64,000 bases of DNA, from contig CAUJNA010002757.1 in NCBI GenBank assembly GCA_963377175.1, positions 272,568 through 336,567 of the forward strand, written 5' to 3'. The notes beneath the pieces were generated by a model that worked only from the letters and a program-made list of their open reading frames with translations, ran no database searches and was not told the origin of the DNA. This stretch comes from Effrenium voratum. Its lineage: Eukaryota; Sar; Dinophyceae; Suessiales; Symbiodiniaceae. Positions 55,627 through 64,000 of the stretch are shown here, one piece after another (the first letter of the stretch is position 1; every line of letters begins with the position of its first letter). The position numbers and the translations under genes were made by a program.

Positions 55627-57825
55627 GTCGCACTCGGACATTGATGGGGATCCTGATGAAACTCCCGTTCGAAGGCATCAACCTGTTGTGAGTGCATCCC
55701 AAGGGGTAGTTACCCAGCAGCACTTTTTTTTTGCACAATCGATTCCCATTCCAATGACATCATCTAGCAGTGATCGATCAATGGAGCCAAGCAATTTGCA
55801 TCTATCCATGGAAAGGGCAGATCACAGGGTTGAGGCTAATCAGACCATGCAGAGCTCCGTGTATTGTCAACAGCAGCAAATGCCGTGTAATCAACAACAG
55901 CAGCAAAATGTGTCACGTGACCCAGAGGTCCTTAACCTTGCTGCGCAGGCTTGCAGTGAACTAGATCGGGCGAGGGCTCAAGCCACTGACATCTACCATC
56001 AAGCTCAAACTGCCGTTGATAGCGCTCACCAAGAAAGAGGCTATACTAGGGACCAAGCTCAGCAGCTGTGGGCTGAAGCCCAAGGCGCCGTGCAGAATGC
56101 ACTTGCCCAAATCTAGGAAAAAGATACGATGCTAATCATGGCAAAATCCCAGTTTGGTCACATGCAGCAACAAGCGCATATGCTAGTGTCAAAGATCAAG
56201 GAACAGGAAGTCATGATTCAGAATATGCAATCGAGTGTTCAGCATTGTGCCCCCCAGCAAATCATCCATCATGACACGGACCCAATTTCGCGTACGCAGG
56301 AACCACCAGTGGCCGGCGCATGTGATCCAATTCCGCATGTGCAGGAACCACCAATGGCCGGCGCATGTGATCCATCCTTGGTGCAGGAACCCACAAAGGC
56401 CGGTACTAAGGGTGACAGGTGACAAGTCAAAATCCGACCATGAGCGTGACGGTGAAAAGCGCTAAAAGCTCCACCGCGAAGCAGCCTAAGGGCAGTTCTG
56501 ATGTTCAGGAACCAAAAATGCCCGGATCATCGGGGCTTGGGGGAGGTGATCAAATGCCACAAGCATCAAGCCAAGGCGTTGAGGCAGCCCTCAGTTTCCT
56601 AATCGCTAAGGTCGAAAGCTTGACTGTGGAAATGAATGATTTGAAGCAACAGAAGGTTCGTAGCGTTCAGGCAGTCTTCCGGCGACAAATCAAGATCGCG
56701 TGATCAGGCCAGTAGCCGAGAAGCACGGCCTAACCGTGATAGTAGGTCCCAGAAGCACGCCTCAAAATCCTCGAAGGGATGCTCATCTAAGAGCCGTGCC
56801 AGCCAAAGTGATGAAAGTGAATCTGAGTCTGATGCGAATCCGTCCTCAGGATCTTCTTCCAGTTCATCGAGTTCGAAAAGCTCAGGTGGGGAAGGAGGCG
56901 GTGGGGGTGGAGGGAGTAGCAAAGATTCGTCCGGTGATTCAGTGGTTCAAATTCTTCTCAAAGTGACAAACTTTACCGCAAGGAAAAAAACTGATGCAAG
57001 CCAAAGCTTATGAAACTTTCAAGATTCCTGCACTTCCCAAAAGTGCCGCTGAAGCAAGGAGGTTTAGGAATCACCTGTGTAGCAACATCACAAAGCTGGC
57101 AAAAAGGCGATGAAGCACCCGTGTTCAAATGGATTGATAGGTGCCACCGTGAGGACGATGTGTCGAAGTTGAAGATTCTGGCAACTATCCTTTGTTGGAT
57201 CAAATTTTGGGTCATCGGTTGTTGGAGCAAGCGAAAGGTACTCGCTTTTCCATGGATTTCCAATCCTTGCAGGAGAAAGCCCAGAAAAAGGGTCGCCAGC
57301 CAAAAGGTCGGGTACTCTTGTGGCGTGTTCTTGCAAAGTACAAACTTGATCGTGACAGAGGCATCTTTTTGACTCAGCACCATTTGTTGTCCTTGAGAAT
57401 CTCGGTCAAGGATGTGAAAGCGTTGGAGAACTTTAGGACTAAGTATGACTTTGTGTTCAATTCGCTCGAATTGGACAAACGTCCGAGCGAAAGCTCACTT
57501 AGGACTCACTTGTTCGAAGAGCTCAAAGAGCATCCTCTCATGTTGCTGCAAATCGACAAGTTCAGATGTGCCAGATCCGGATCTCACAAGAGGACTTCCA
57601 ATCCAGATGGTTGTATGACAAAATGGGAGAAATGCATTGCATGCACTTTGCCTTTGATAGCTGCACGAAAGACAAGTGTGAGTATCTGCATGATAAGAAC
57701 AACCTGTACAAAGATCCTAAGCCTAAGGGGTTGAGGACCCCAGCTAGTGTCGCCACTGTGGCTGCAGGTGTAGCGTTCACAAGCTCCCTGACGCAAATGC
57801 TGCAAAGGTTTTCAATGCTGTGAAT
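55592..57825 (+). pseudogene. gag of Copia element 2, frameshifted
   Basis: From DIDGDPDETPVRRHQP the N-terminus is Gln-rich with a coiled-coil stretch (CSELDRARAQATDIYHQA), interrupted by a TAG at 56114-56116. A short repeat follows (QEPPVAGACDPIP and QEPPMAGACDP). Serine-rich and glycine-rich tracts lead to the capsid-like part, KIPALPKSAAEARRFRNHL, in one frame and LLWRVLAKYKLDRDRGIFL with LENFRTKYDFVFNSLE in the next. The nucleocapsid-like end is CMHFAFDSCTKDKCEYLHD, a CCCH finger (C-x7-C-x4-C-x3-H) at 57638-57691. Such fingers would bind the element RNA. Confidence 0.75.
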
Positions 57826-57939
57826 CCTAAAAGGGTTGTGAAGTTCAGGAACCAAAGCCGGCCGGAACGTTCAGCCTGAAGGGCGCGGCTTGTTCGAAAC
57901 ATGCAGAAAACGCTGTCAAAGAGGCCAAAAAAAAGTGCA

Positions 57940-58560
57940 GCCAGGTGTGGAAATCGCAAGTGCCATCATCAGGATTGTTTCAAAGGACAATCATGACACT
58001 AATGACTGCGCTCTCAGCCATGTCTCCGGAAATCCCTGCAATGACCAACAATTGCAACATGACAACTAGTCCGGACTTCTTGGTGGTGCTGGACGGAATC
58101 TCATTTGCTCAACATTTCAGAGATTCACCTGAGAAGCTAAGATTTGGTACTGGGGGGGGGGGGGTTGAGGCAGGGTTCTGATGCAATCAAAACGCGAGGG
58201 AAGCTGAGCGGAAGCAACACATTCTACTCCTTGAAGGAGTGTCCACCCGCGTTGAGCCTTGGCATTCAGGTGAATGAGCATCAAAGGCCTTGGGTAGGGT
58301 TCCCAGGTCAAGTGCCATTCTTCATCAAGGCCGCATTCAGGATGTGACATTTCATTGCCCTGAATCAGCTAAGATATATGTGGATAAAGTAGTTCAAAAT
58401 GTGCAAATTCTGCATGACACTCTAAGCTGCGATGTGCGCACTAATCCTGTGCATCAAGGCAATAGCACTGTGCCGTCCATGACGTGTGAAGCTTCAGGCC
58501 TTTCTTCTTGGAAAGGTTTCGCGCTACATTGATTGGCGGCCCACCTTGGAACCAAGCGTG
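57940..58560 (+). pseudogene. Protease C-terminal region of Copia element 2
   Basis: Frames read SPEKLRFGTGGG at about 58117-58155, then RGKLSGSNTFYSLKECPPAL and FHCPESAKIY, which match the segment that follows the retropepsin active site in related elements. The active-site DTG/DSG itself is not found upstream, and a poly-G run sits inside the GTGGG stretch, so the catalytic part appears lost. The region is frameshifted at the poly-G. Confidence 0.55.
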
Positions 58561-59065
58561 TGACAAAATGCCTCAACTCTGGCCAAGTAATTGCCGAAGA
58601 AAGTGTGCAAGGAATGAAAGCAGCAGAGCTATGTGCTAAAAATCCAGGTGGACCTAAGGACATTGAAAACAACTTTGTACTTTAGGCCATCCACTGATGT
58701 CAAGAAAGCCGATCACGTGTGTGAACCAAGTGCGTCAAATGTGAGCAAATCCGGTCAAAAGCTAGATGGGGGAGCGTTACCGGGTGGAGATGCTGCACCC
58801 ACCAGTCTCAGGTAACCCTGCTGTTGGTGCGTGGGACATAGTACATCCGCCACGGCCACTGCCGCCAGAGGTGGAAACCCCGAGACCTGTGAAAGTCGGG
58901 GTGCCCAAAGCAGTGCCACCGCTAGAGGATCCTCCAATGCCAGGCGAACGCAATTCAGTTGTCGAAATCAAAAAGTCAGAATCAAAACCGTTGAGATTTA
59001 GCCGGAAGATTTGCCTCATTTTGGGGAAGGAGATGAACTATCTCTTTGTGAGGATGTAGGGTTCA

Positions 59066-60130
59066 GTGATTGTGGACAAGCCTCTCGACTCGGATGACGA
59101 CCTTGAATGGACACCTTCCTTGCGAGACAAGCTAATCAAGGAGGCCCAATCGTTGGAACATTCCCTGACTTACTTTCCTAAGAATCGTTACTGCGAAGTG
59201 TGCCGTAGAGCGAATATGACTCAACGAGTACACCGCGGTAAGAAGGGGGCAGATAAGGAGGACGAGGAAACTCCGAAACTCCATTTCGGCCATCGTTTAA
59301 GAGCTGATCACATCATTCTTGGCTCCAACCTTACTAAAGGATCAGAAGGAGAGCAAGCCTGTTTCATTTGCTATGATGATTACAGTGGGTGTGCTGAAGC
59401 CTTTGCGATGAATCAGCGTACAGTAGATCACAACATCCAAGCACTTCAGAAGTTCGGTGGAACTCGCGCTCATGGCAAAGCTCTTTGTGTTGTTCGCTCT
59501 GATGCAGTGGCTGAAATCACAGAGGCGGTAAAATACCTTGGTTGGTTGCCTGCGCCCGGGATTGCTACTGATCCCTTCGCAATCCAAAATTGGAGAGACT
59601 AATCAGGTCTATAAAGGAGGGAACAAGAGCGATCCATCTAAAGGCCGGCTTTCACCACGCTTTGTGGCCGCGGTCCATCGAATACTTTTGTGTTACAAAA
59701 TCGCAACCAGTGCCTGTGCATCCGCGTGACACAGAGGAGACCAAAAGTTTCAAGGAAGGTTTAACAGCTTACGAAGCTGCTAATAATGGTGAACCCTTCA
59801 CTGGTTTCAAGGTTCCATTAAGCGCCCTGGTGTGCTATAAGCCAGCTAAGCACGGGGAACTCCCTCCAGGAATTTTCGTTGGTTGGAGGCTAGATGCGGG
59901 ACTCAGGTTCCGTGATGCGCACCTGGTTTTAGACTATGAAGCTGTTAGAACAAAGTCTAAAGCATACGCAGACCTTTGCAGACTCACAGAATCATTTGAA
60001 ACAAGGGAAGTCCTGCCTTTTGAAGGCAACGCTCCGAAACCTTTGTTCAGGCCCAGAAGAACCTACGTCACCCTTGAGCGGGCGATGAGGTTAGGCAAGA
60101 CTCCGCGGTGTAAACGATGCGCCGAAATTG
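59066..60130 (+). pseudogene. Integrase of Copia element 2
   Basis: The frame at 59066-59602 reads SLEHSLTYFPKNRYCEVCRR (HHCC zinc segment), then FGHRLRADHIIL with the first catalytic Asp, ACFICYDDYSGCAEAFAM, and VVRSDAVAEI with the second Asp. After a frameshift at about 59590, LERLIRSIKEGTRAIHLKAG gives the third acidic residue, and YKPAKHGELPPGIFVGWRLD the C-terminal region. The DDE enzyme would insert element DNA into the genome. Only one frame change breaks it, so this is the best preserved enzyme of the element. Compare element 1, where the same region is inverted. Confidence 0.82.
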
Positions 60131-60379
60131 CAAGCAGGGCATTCCCCACTCAGATGAACGCCATGAAAGATTCAATCAATTGCTTGAACATGAAAAGGCG
60201 GTCGAGGCGGAGAAGCGATCATCAGCTCCCGCCACTCCAAAATCAGCAGCAATGCCCGGTTTGCAGCAAGACGCAAATGCATGTCCAGCTACGAATCCCG
60301 AACAACATGAAAAGGATTTTTGGGAATTCGATGAAAATAAGTTGTGTTGGAAGCGGATCCATGTGCAGCCAAGGAAGCG

Positions 60380-61130
60380 ACTTTTTACTCCAGTTAACAA
60401 GAATGTGCCGTTTGATTCAGACAAGATATCTTCACATCGTTCACCGAATGGAAATGTAGAGGGCGATGGTCGGCCTATCAGGACGACTGGCAGCACGGCT
60501 CTCCTAACCGCCGCATTTCATCGAGGAGCTGGACAGGTGTAACATGGTTCTTCCCAAAGGAGCCAGTTGACACCAAAGTTGCAAAACGCGGTACACATCA
60601 CATGATGTTTGAGTTTTGCTGTAGCCCCGACTCAATGATGGGGAAGATCCATGAAGAATTAGGCATCGGTCACATCAGACTCACTGCTGAGAACTCTGAT
60701 ATGTCTGACCGTCAGCAAGGAAAATCGCTGCGGAAAGCTTCCTGGCGCTGACTTGTCAGGCTCATTGCCATGCAGCCCATGGTCACATTGGCAGACGTGT
60801 GTGCGCTTGTACGGTGAAAGCTACAAAAAGAAATTGCACAAAAATCAGCGCAAAGGTCTGAGGATGTTGGAAAACTACTTGGCAGCCGCTAAAAAAGTGC
60901 TTGCTCGAGGGGGCCATGGTGCCTTCGAGTGGCCGAAGAACTGTGCCGGTTGGTCGATACCGAAACTCATCAAGTTTATCAAAAGGCATAACTTGTTTGA
61001 AGCGACCTTCGATGGGTGTGGTTTTGGGTTGGTAGATTCCGCAGGAAAGCCACTGTGGAGAGTGGTGATTTCTTCTTGGAAGCTTGCCAAGAACCTGAAT
61101 GCGCACAAGTGCAAACATCGTTGCTGGTAA
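60380..61130 (+). pseudogene. SAM-methyltransferase-like cassette inside Copia element 2
   Basis: The region starts after an arginine-rich part (KRIHVQPRKRLFTP near 60355). Frame one (60530-60748) reads HHMMFEFCCSPDSMMGKIHE, like methyltransferase motif I, then IRLTAENSDMSD, like motif II. After one frameshift, LSGSLPCSPWSHWQ at 60756-60797 has the Pro-Cys of C5-cytosine methyltransferase motif IV. About 55 residues later GAFEWPKNCAGW has the Glu expected of motif VI, and FDGCGFGLVDSAGKP with WRVVISSWKLAKNL follow. The order and spacing fit a SAM-dependent methyltransferase fold. I recall reports that dinoflagellate retrotransposons have taken up cytosine methyltransferases; whether this is the same family is unknown. 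The specificity-determining region is not recognisable. The copy is broken by the frameshift. Confidence 0.5.
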
Positions 61131-61662
61131 CAAAACAGCACTAGCGGCATACTACCCAGAAGCCATGGCCAGGTGCATCGACACAAGTTTGTACCCGTCC
61201 GTGACTGACAAGGACGTTCCTGCAATGCCCACCTGTGCTTTCAAGCAGCATGATCACGTGCCAAGCGATCAACCCGAGCCTGAGCTCGAGAGCACAGTGT
61301 TTGCAGGTGTGCATCACTTGATAGAAGGGCGAGATTGGCATAAGCATGTTGGACATCAGGAAGCCATTGACAAAGAGGCAAACGGTTCAATAGCAAACCA
61401 GACTTGGTCCTACGATGAAGTTGTTTCAAGCGATGTCTTGCTTGCCAGAAAAGAACCTCTAAACATTCGCAGACTCATGACCATTCTTTCAATCAAGCAT
61501 TTTGGGGGGTCCATCAAGTTAAATTGTCAGACCAGAAGCAGGAGAGCTGGAAGCTTGATTGTTGCCTGGGTTCCTTTTTGTCCCGATAAGGCACTATCAT
61601 TGAAAAGCAGATGCTTCAAAGAGGGAGAGCCCTTGGTTAGGGTCACATTGGAATTGGTATGA
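61099..61662 (+). pseudogene. N-terminal entry of reverse transcriptase, element 2
   Basis: The frame reads GNKTALAAYYPEAMARCIDT, then RDWHKHVGHQEAIDKEANG and SIANQTWSYDEVV, and finally RRLMTILSIKHF. These match the stretch leading into the Copia reverse transcriptase (Trp, then KEA..G..TW). Homology fades after 61500, before the K-x-R-x-V-F-R-G motif that element 1 still has. The catalytic domain is missing. Confidence 0.65.
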
Positions 61663-62003
61663 AGACTGGCACGTGTAGTTGCAACAAGCTTGGTTTGCCG
61701 TTTCATGGCACAAGTCTCATCATGTGCGTGCGTGTGTGGCAACTGGCCAACTGCCATCATGTTTTCTGGCTGAACAACTGCTTGCGCTTGGCATTGGACA
61801 GTTTGACAGTTTGGGTGGGACGTTTTTTGCGAATGAGGTTGCCCCCCGATTAATATTTGACGCGAGTTGTGGGCAACCCAGCTTAAACCGCTCCCTCCCA
61901 ATAGTGCCCATGATTCCCACCCAAATGATGTCCAGCAAACCCCCAGTGAAACATACATACGCATGCTGCATGGGAATCAACCACTTCATTTCTTCAGCAT
62001 AAG
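61663..62003. other. Non-coding stretch after Copia element 2
   Basis: No further retroelement homology and no exon are visible. Confidence 0.5.
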
Positions 62004-62090
62004 GGAAACCGGAGCCGGCCCATTGCCACAAGTCGGCAGGCGCCAGACGATCGCAGCGGCCGCGGGCGGGGGTCCCACAGCAGGCCGTAA
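62004..62090 (+). CDS. 3'-terminal exon, Arg/Ser/Gly-rich tail
   Basis: After CATAAG|G the frame reads GNRSRPIATSRQAPDDRSGR and ends GRGSHSRP and TAA, 29 codons with G/C-rich third positions. The composition is like RGG/RS tails of RNA-binding proteins, which is only a hint. Upstream exons are not found and may lie beyond the retroelement. Confidence 0.4.
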   Translation, partial: GNRSRPIATSRQAPDDRSGRGRGSHSRP

Positions 62091-63821
62091 CAAAAGTAAC
62101 CAACTCTTGAAGCTTTAGGAACCTCATCAACTGGTAGAATCCGTGACATCTCGTGTACCCCTTTTAAACTTTGAATTGGTTTTGGCACCGATTGAAATTG
62201 AGTTTCTCTTCGGGTTGCAGCATGCGAGGGCTCAGGGCTCAGATTTGCGAGCGACCCGTTGGTTTCCCTTGGTTTCCAATTTCGGTGCTAATCTTGAATT
62301 TCTCGGGAAGTTTCAGGTATGGGTGTTGCAGGTATGGAGGCTCTGTACCACTTATAGCCATCCATACCTCCAAAACCCATACCTGAAAACCCCTTCCTTT
62401 TCAGACGGGTGCGATTCGAGTATCAAGGTATGCTAGTGGAATTCCGAGTGAATCCGGAGCGGTTTCTCACTCCCTGAGTTCCATGTCGGGCTTTAGTCAC
62501 ATTGAGTCACCTTTTGGGAGGACGATGTTAGTGGTAAGCACAAAGTTTGGTTGCTGCTTCTCAACAATCCACTCAGGAAGTGAAGTTCCCCCCTTCAGTA
62601 CTCTCAATCCATGATGAGGCATGAGAGGAGGCTCCCACCGGTGCATCGACTGCAGGCAGGATCTGGAAGATGCTTGCCTTCTGGGAAACTTTGGCTAAGT
62701 TGTTGGCATGTTTAGCTACATCCCAAGCGGCTAATCACGCCGTATAAGTTAGGTTACACCCCCCACAAGCTAATCACATAACAACCTGGGCCAAAATCCA
62801 TGATGTAGGTTGAACCTGCAACCTGTCCATGGGTTCGGCCTGTTTAACCAGCGATTCCACCGATTCGGGGGGGAAACAAGAGAAAACCATGATGAAACAT
62901 GGAAATTGGTCGGTTGGCTGTTTGATCCGGAAACTGTTTGTGCTTTCAGTTGCCAGTTTAGGCAACCAAACGAAACCATCATGTGAAACTTAGAGGCAGA
63001 GGGTAGGTCCTAAGGGCAGGTCTTAAAATGAGGGACCCCCAACGTGGGCGGTGTTCTTGCACTGAAGAGTGGAAACTGGAAGCACTGGGTTCACTTAGAA
63101 GTTGTATCTTCCCCCACAGCAACATACCAGGAACCCAAACCCGCATCCATGTTCAGGATCGGAATCTCCTTTTGGCAAATCAACCCCTGTTTGGGGTTCC
63201 ATGTTAATTTGTAGGCCAAGCAACCGCAACCCAGATTCGATAAGGTTCGCTTGGGGCCCGCGACAGCTCTGGCTGCTCTTGAGGCAATCTGAAGCGGTGT
63301 CCTTTTGGGTCAGTTCGCTGTCAATAATAATCTGGTGCAATTTAATTGGATTGCACCAAATCATGTTGGTGTTGGAGCATCCGTCCATTTGGTAGATGCC
63401 TAGCACCTTTGGTTGAATATAGAGTATGCACTTCGGTGCTAACCATCTACCTTACAGGCATCAAGGCTCACGATCTCTGCTTTACCTGCAGCTCGCTCTG
63501 GGCATCTCCTAGGCACGTGGAAACCGCGATTTTATGAATGTGGAAAGTGGAAAAAGGTTCCGCAGGAGAAGGCCAGCCAAGCAAAGTGTTGTTTTCGCAA
63601 CTTGGGGACTTCTTTTTAGTCCCATTTCTTTCCCTCTTCGTGCCCATTGCCTAATTCTGTGGAAAGTATGTCTGTAGAAGCATGTGTTCACTTCTTGATG
63701 TCATTTATTTCGCTTGCACGCTCGCATACATAACTGTATTTGTCCATATTCTTATGTATGCATACGTATATTTACATATGTGCATGCATCGGAGGCACCA
63801 CTTTACCCCCTCTCATTGAAG
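62091..63821. other. Non-coding stretch
   Basis: No exon is supported. Short direct repeats of gcaggtatgg and ccatacct lie near 62325-62385 and form an imperfect inverted repeat. AT-rich sequence follows near 63700-63785. Confidence 0.4.
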
Positions 63822-63861
63822 CGTGGTTTGGCCCGACGAGCAGGCGGACGCAGCGAGCGTC
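63822..63861 (+). CDS. Possible short exon near the window end
   Basis: Between TTGAAG and a GTGAGC donor the frame reads WFGPTSRRTQRAS with G/C-rich third positions. The 139 bases after it remain GC rich and may hold a further exon cut by the window edge. Confidence 0.22.
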
Positions 63862-64000
63862 GTGAGCTCTGTGTCCCGCGCGCCACGGCCAGGCGCATGT
63901 CCGAGAAATCCCCAAAGGTCGAATGCGTCGAATGCTTGTGGGAAACGGGGTTTTACTTCCGCAGCCTGTGGCCGCCTTTAATGTCCTTCCAGGCAGGGGT

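Larger units (their letters stand above)
55592..61662 (+). mobile_element. Copia-type retroelement 2 with a methyltransferase-like cassette
   Basis: About 6 kb of decayed polyprotein: Gln-rich gag N-terminus, capsid-like part, CCCH finger, protease C-terminal region, proline-rich linker (58770-58960), HHCC segment and integrase. Next come an arginine-rich segment, a domain with methyltransferase-like motif order, and the entry of the reverse transcriptase. Frameshifts occur at about 56116, 57560, 59590, 60120, 60735 and 61110, among others. The element ends inside the reverse transcriptase N-terminus; no catalytic YxDD, RNase H or long terminal repeat is visible. Codon use is less G/C-biased than in host exons. 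It differs from element 1 in sequence throughout and in having the extra cassette. Confidence 0.87.

Noticed and set aside
33521..61662. Long terminal repeats around the two Copia elements
   Set aside because: I could not find direct repeats of useful length with TG...CA ends by eye. A computed self-alignment is needed before claiming them.

Overview
This window reads as nuclear DNA of a dinoflagellate, most likely a Symbiodiniaceae-like alga. The evidence: coding potential is confined to short, GC3-rich exons separated by long non-coding stretches. The introns I could model use GT and GC donors and often AG|G acceptors. Every exon I could support lies on the plus strand, as expected of unidirectional gene blocks. 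Two decayed Copia-type retroelements of a kind I associate with dinoflagellate genomes are present. Tandem repeats and poly-G/poly-C runs are abundant. There are no bacterial operons, Shine-Dalgarno sites, rRNA genes or CRISPR arrays. Species is not determinable from the sequence alone, and all protein names below rest on motifs read by eye.

Layout. 0-13 kb is a thin gene block: a coiled-coil gene end (2928-3965), a helical gene end (4607-4865), the best host gene of the window, a JmjC-type 2-oxoglutarate oxygenase in eight exons (8031-10666), and a further unknown gene (10957-12043). 13.6-17.2 kb is a tandem array of about 12 units that appears to have grown out of two neighbouring exons; the least decayed source unit still sits at its downstream edge. 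17-26.5 kb carries scattered exons, small inverted-repeat (MITE-like) elements and a 1 kb GT/GTGC microsatellite with a duplicated block.

26.9-31.4 kb is a chain of minisatellites (about 14, 61, 74, 15 and 14 bp periods), including about 145 nearly perfect copies of a 15-bp unit, with a tRNA-like B-box fragment inside. 31.4-33.4 kb returns to exons. 33.5-37.8 kb is Copia element 1: gag, protease with the DTG triad, integrase and the start of reverse transcriptase, broken by frameshifts and with a clean 257-bp inversion inside the integrase. 38-54 kb is sparse host genes, including one starting with an MGxxxCC lipidation signal (40943-43493), plus short tandem repeats.

54.2-55.6 kb is an intronless, frameshifted HAD-like coding region downstream of a possible spliced-leader relic. 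It abuts Copia element 2 (55.6-61.7 kb). Element 2 carries gag with a CCCH finger, a protease remnant, integrase and, between integrase and reverse transcriptase, an extra domain whose ordered motifs look like a SAM-dependent (C5-cytosine-type) methyltransferase. Both elements stop near the start of the reverse transcriptase domain, so neither can be autonomous now. The methyltransferase-like cassette, the exon-derived array and the minisatellite chain are the three things most worth following up.
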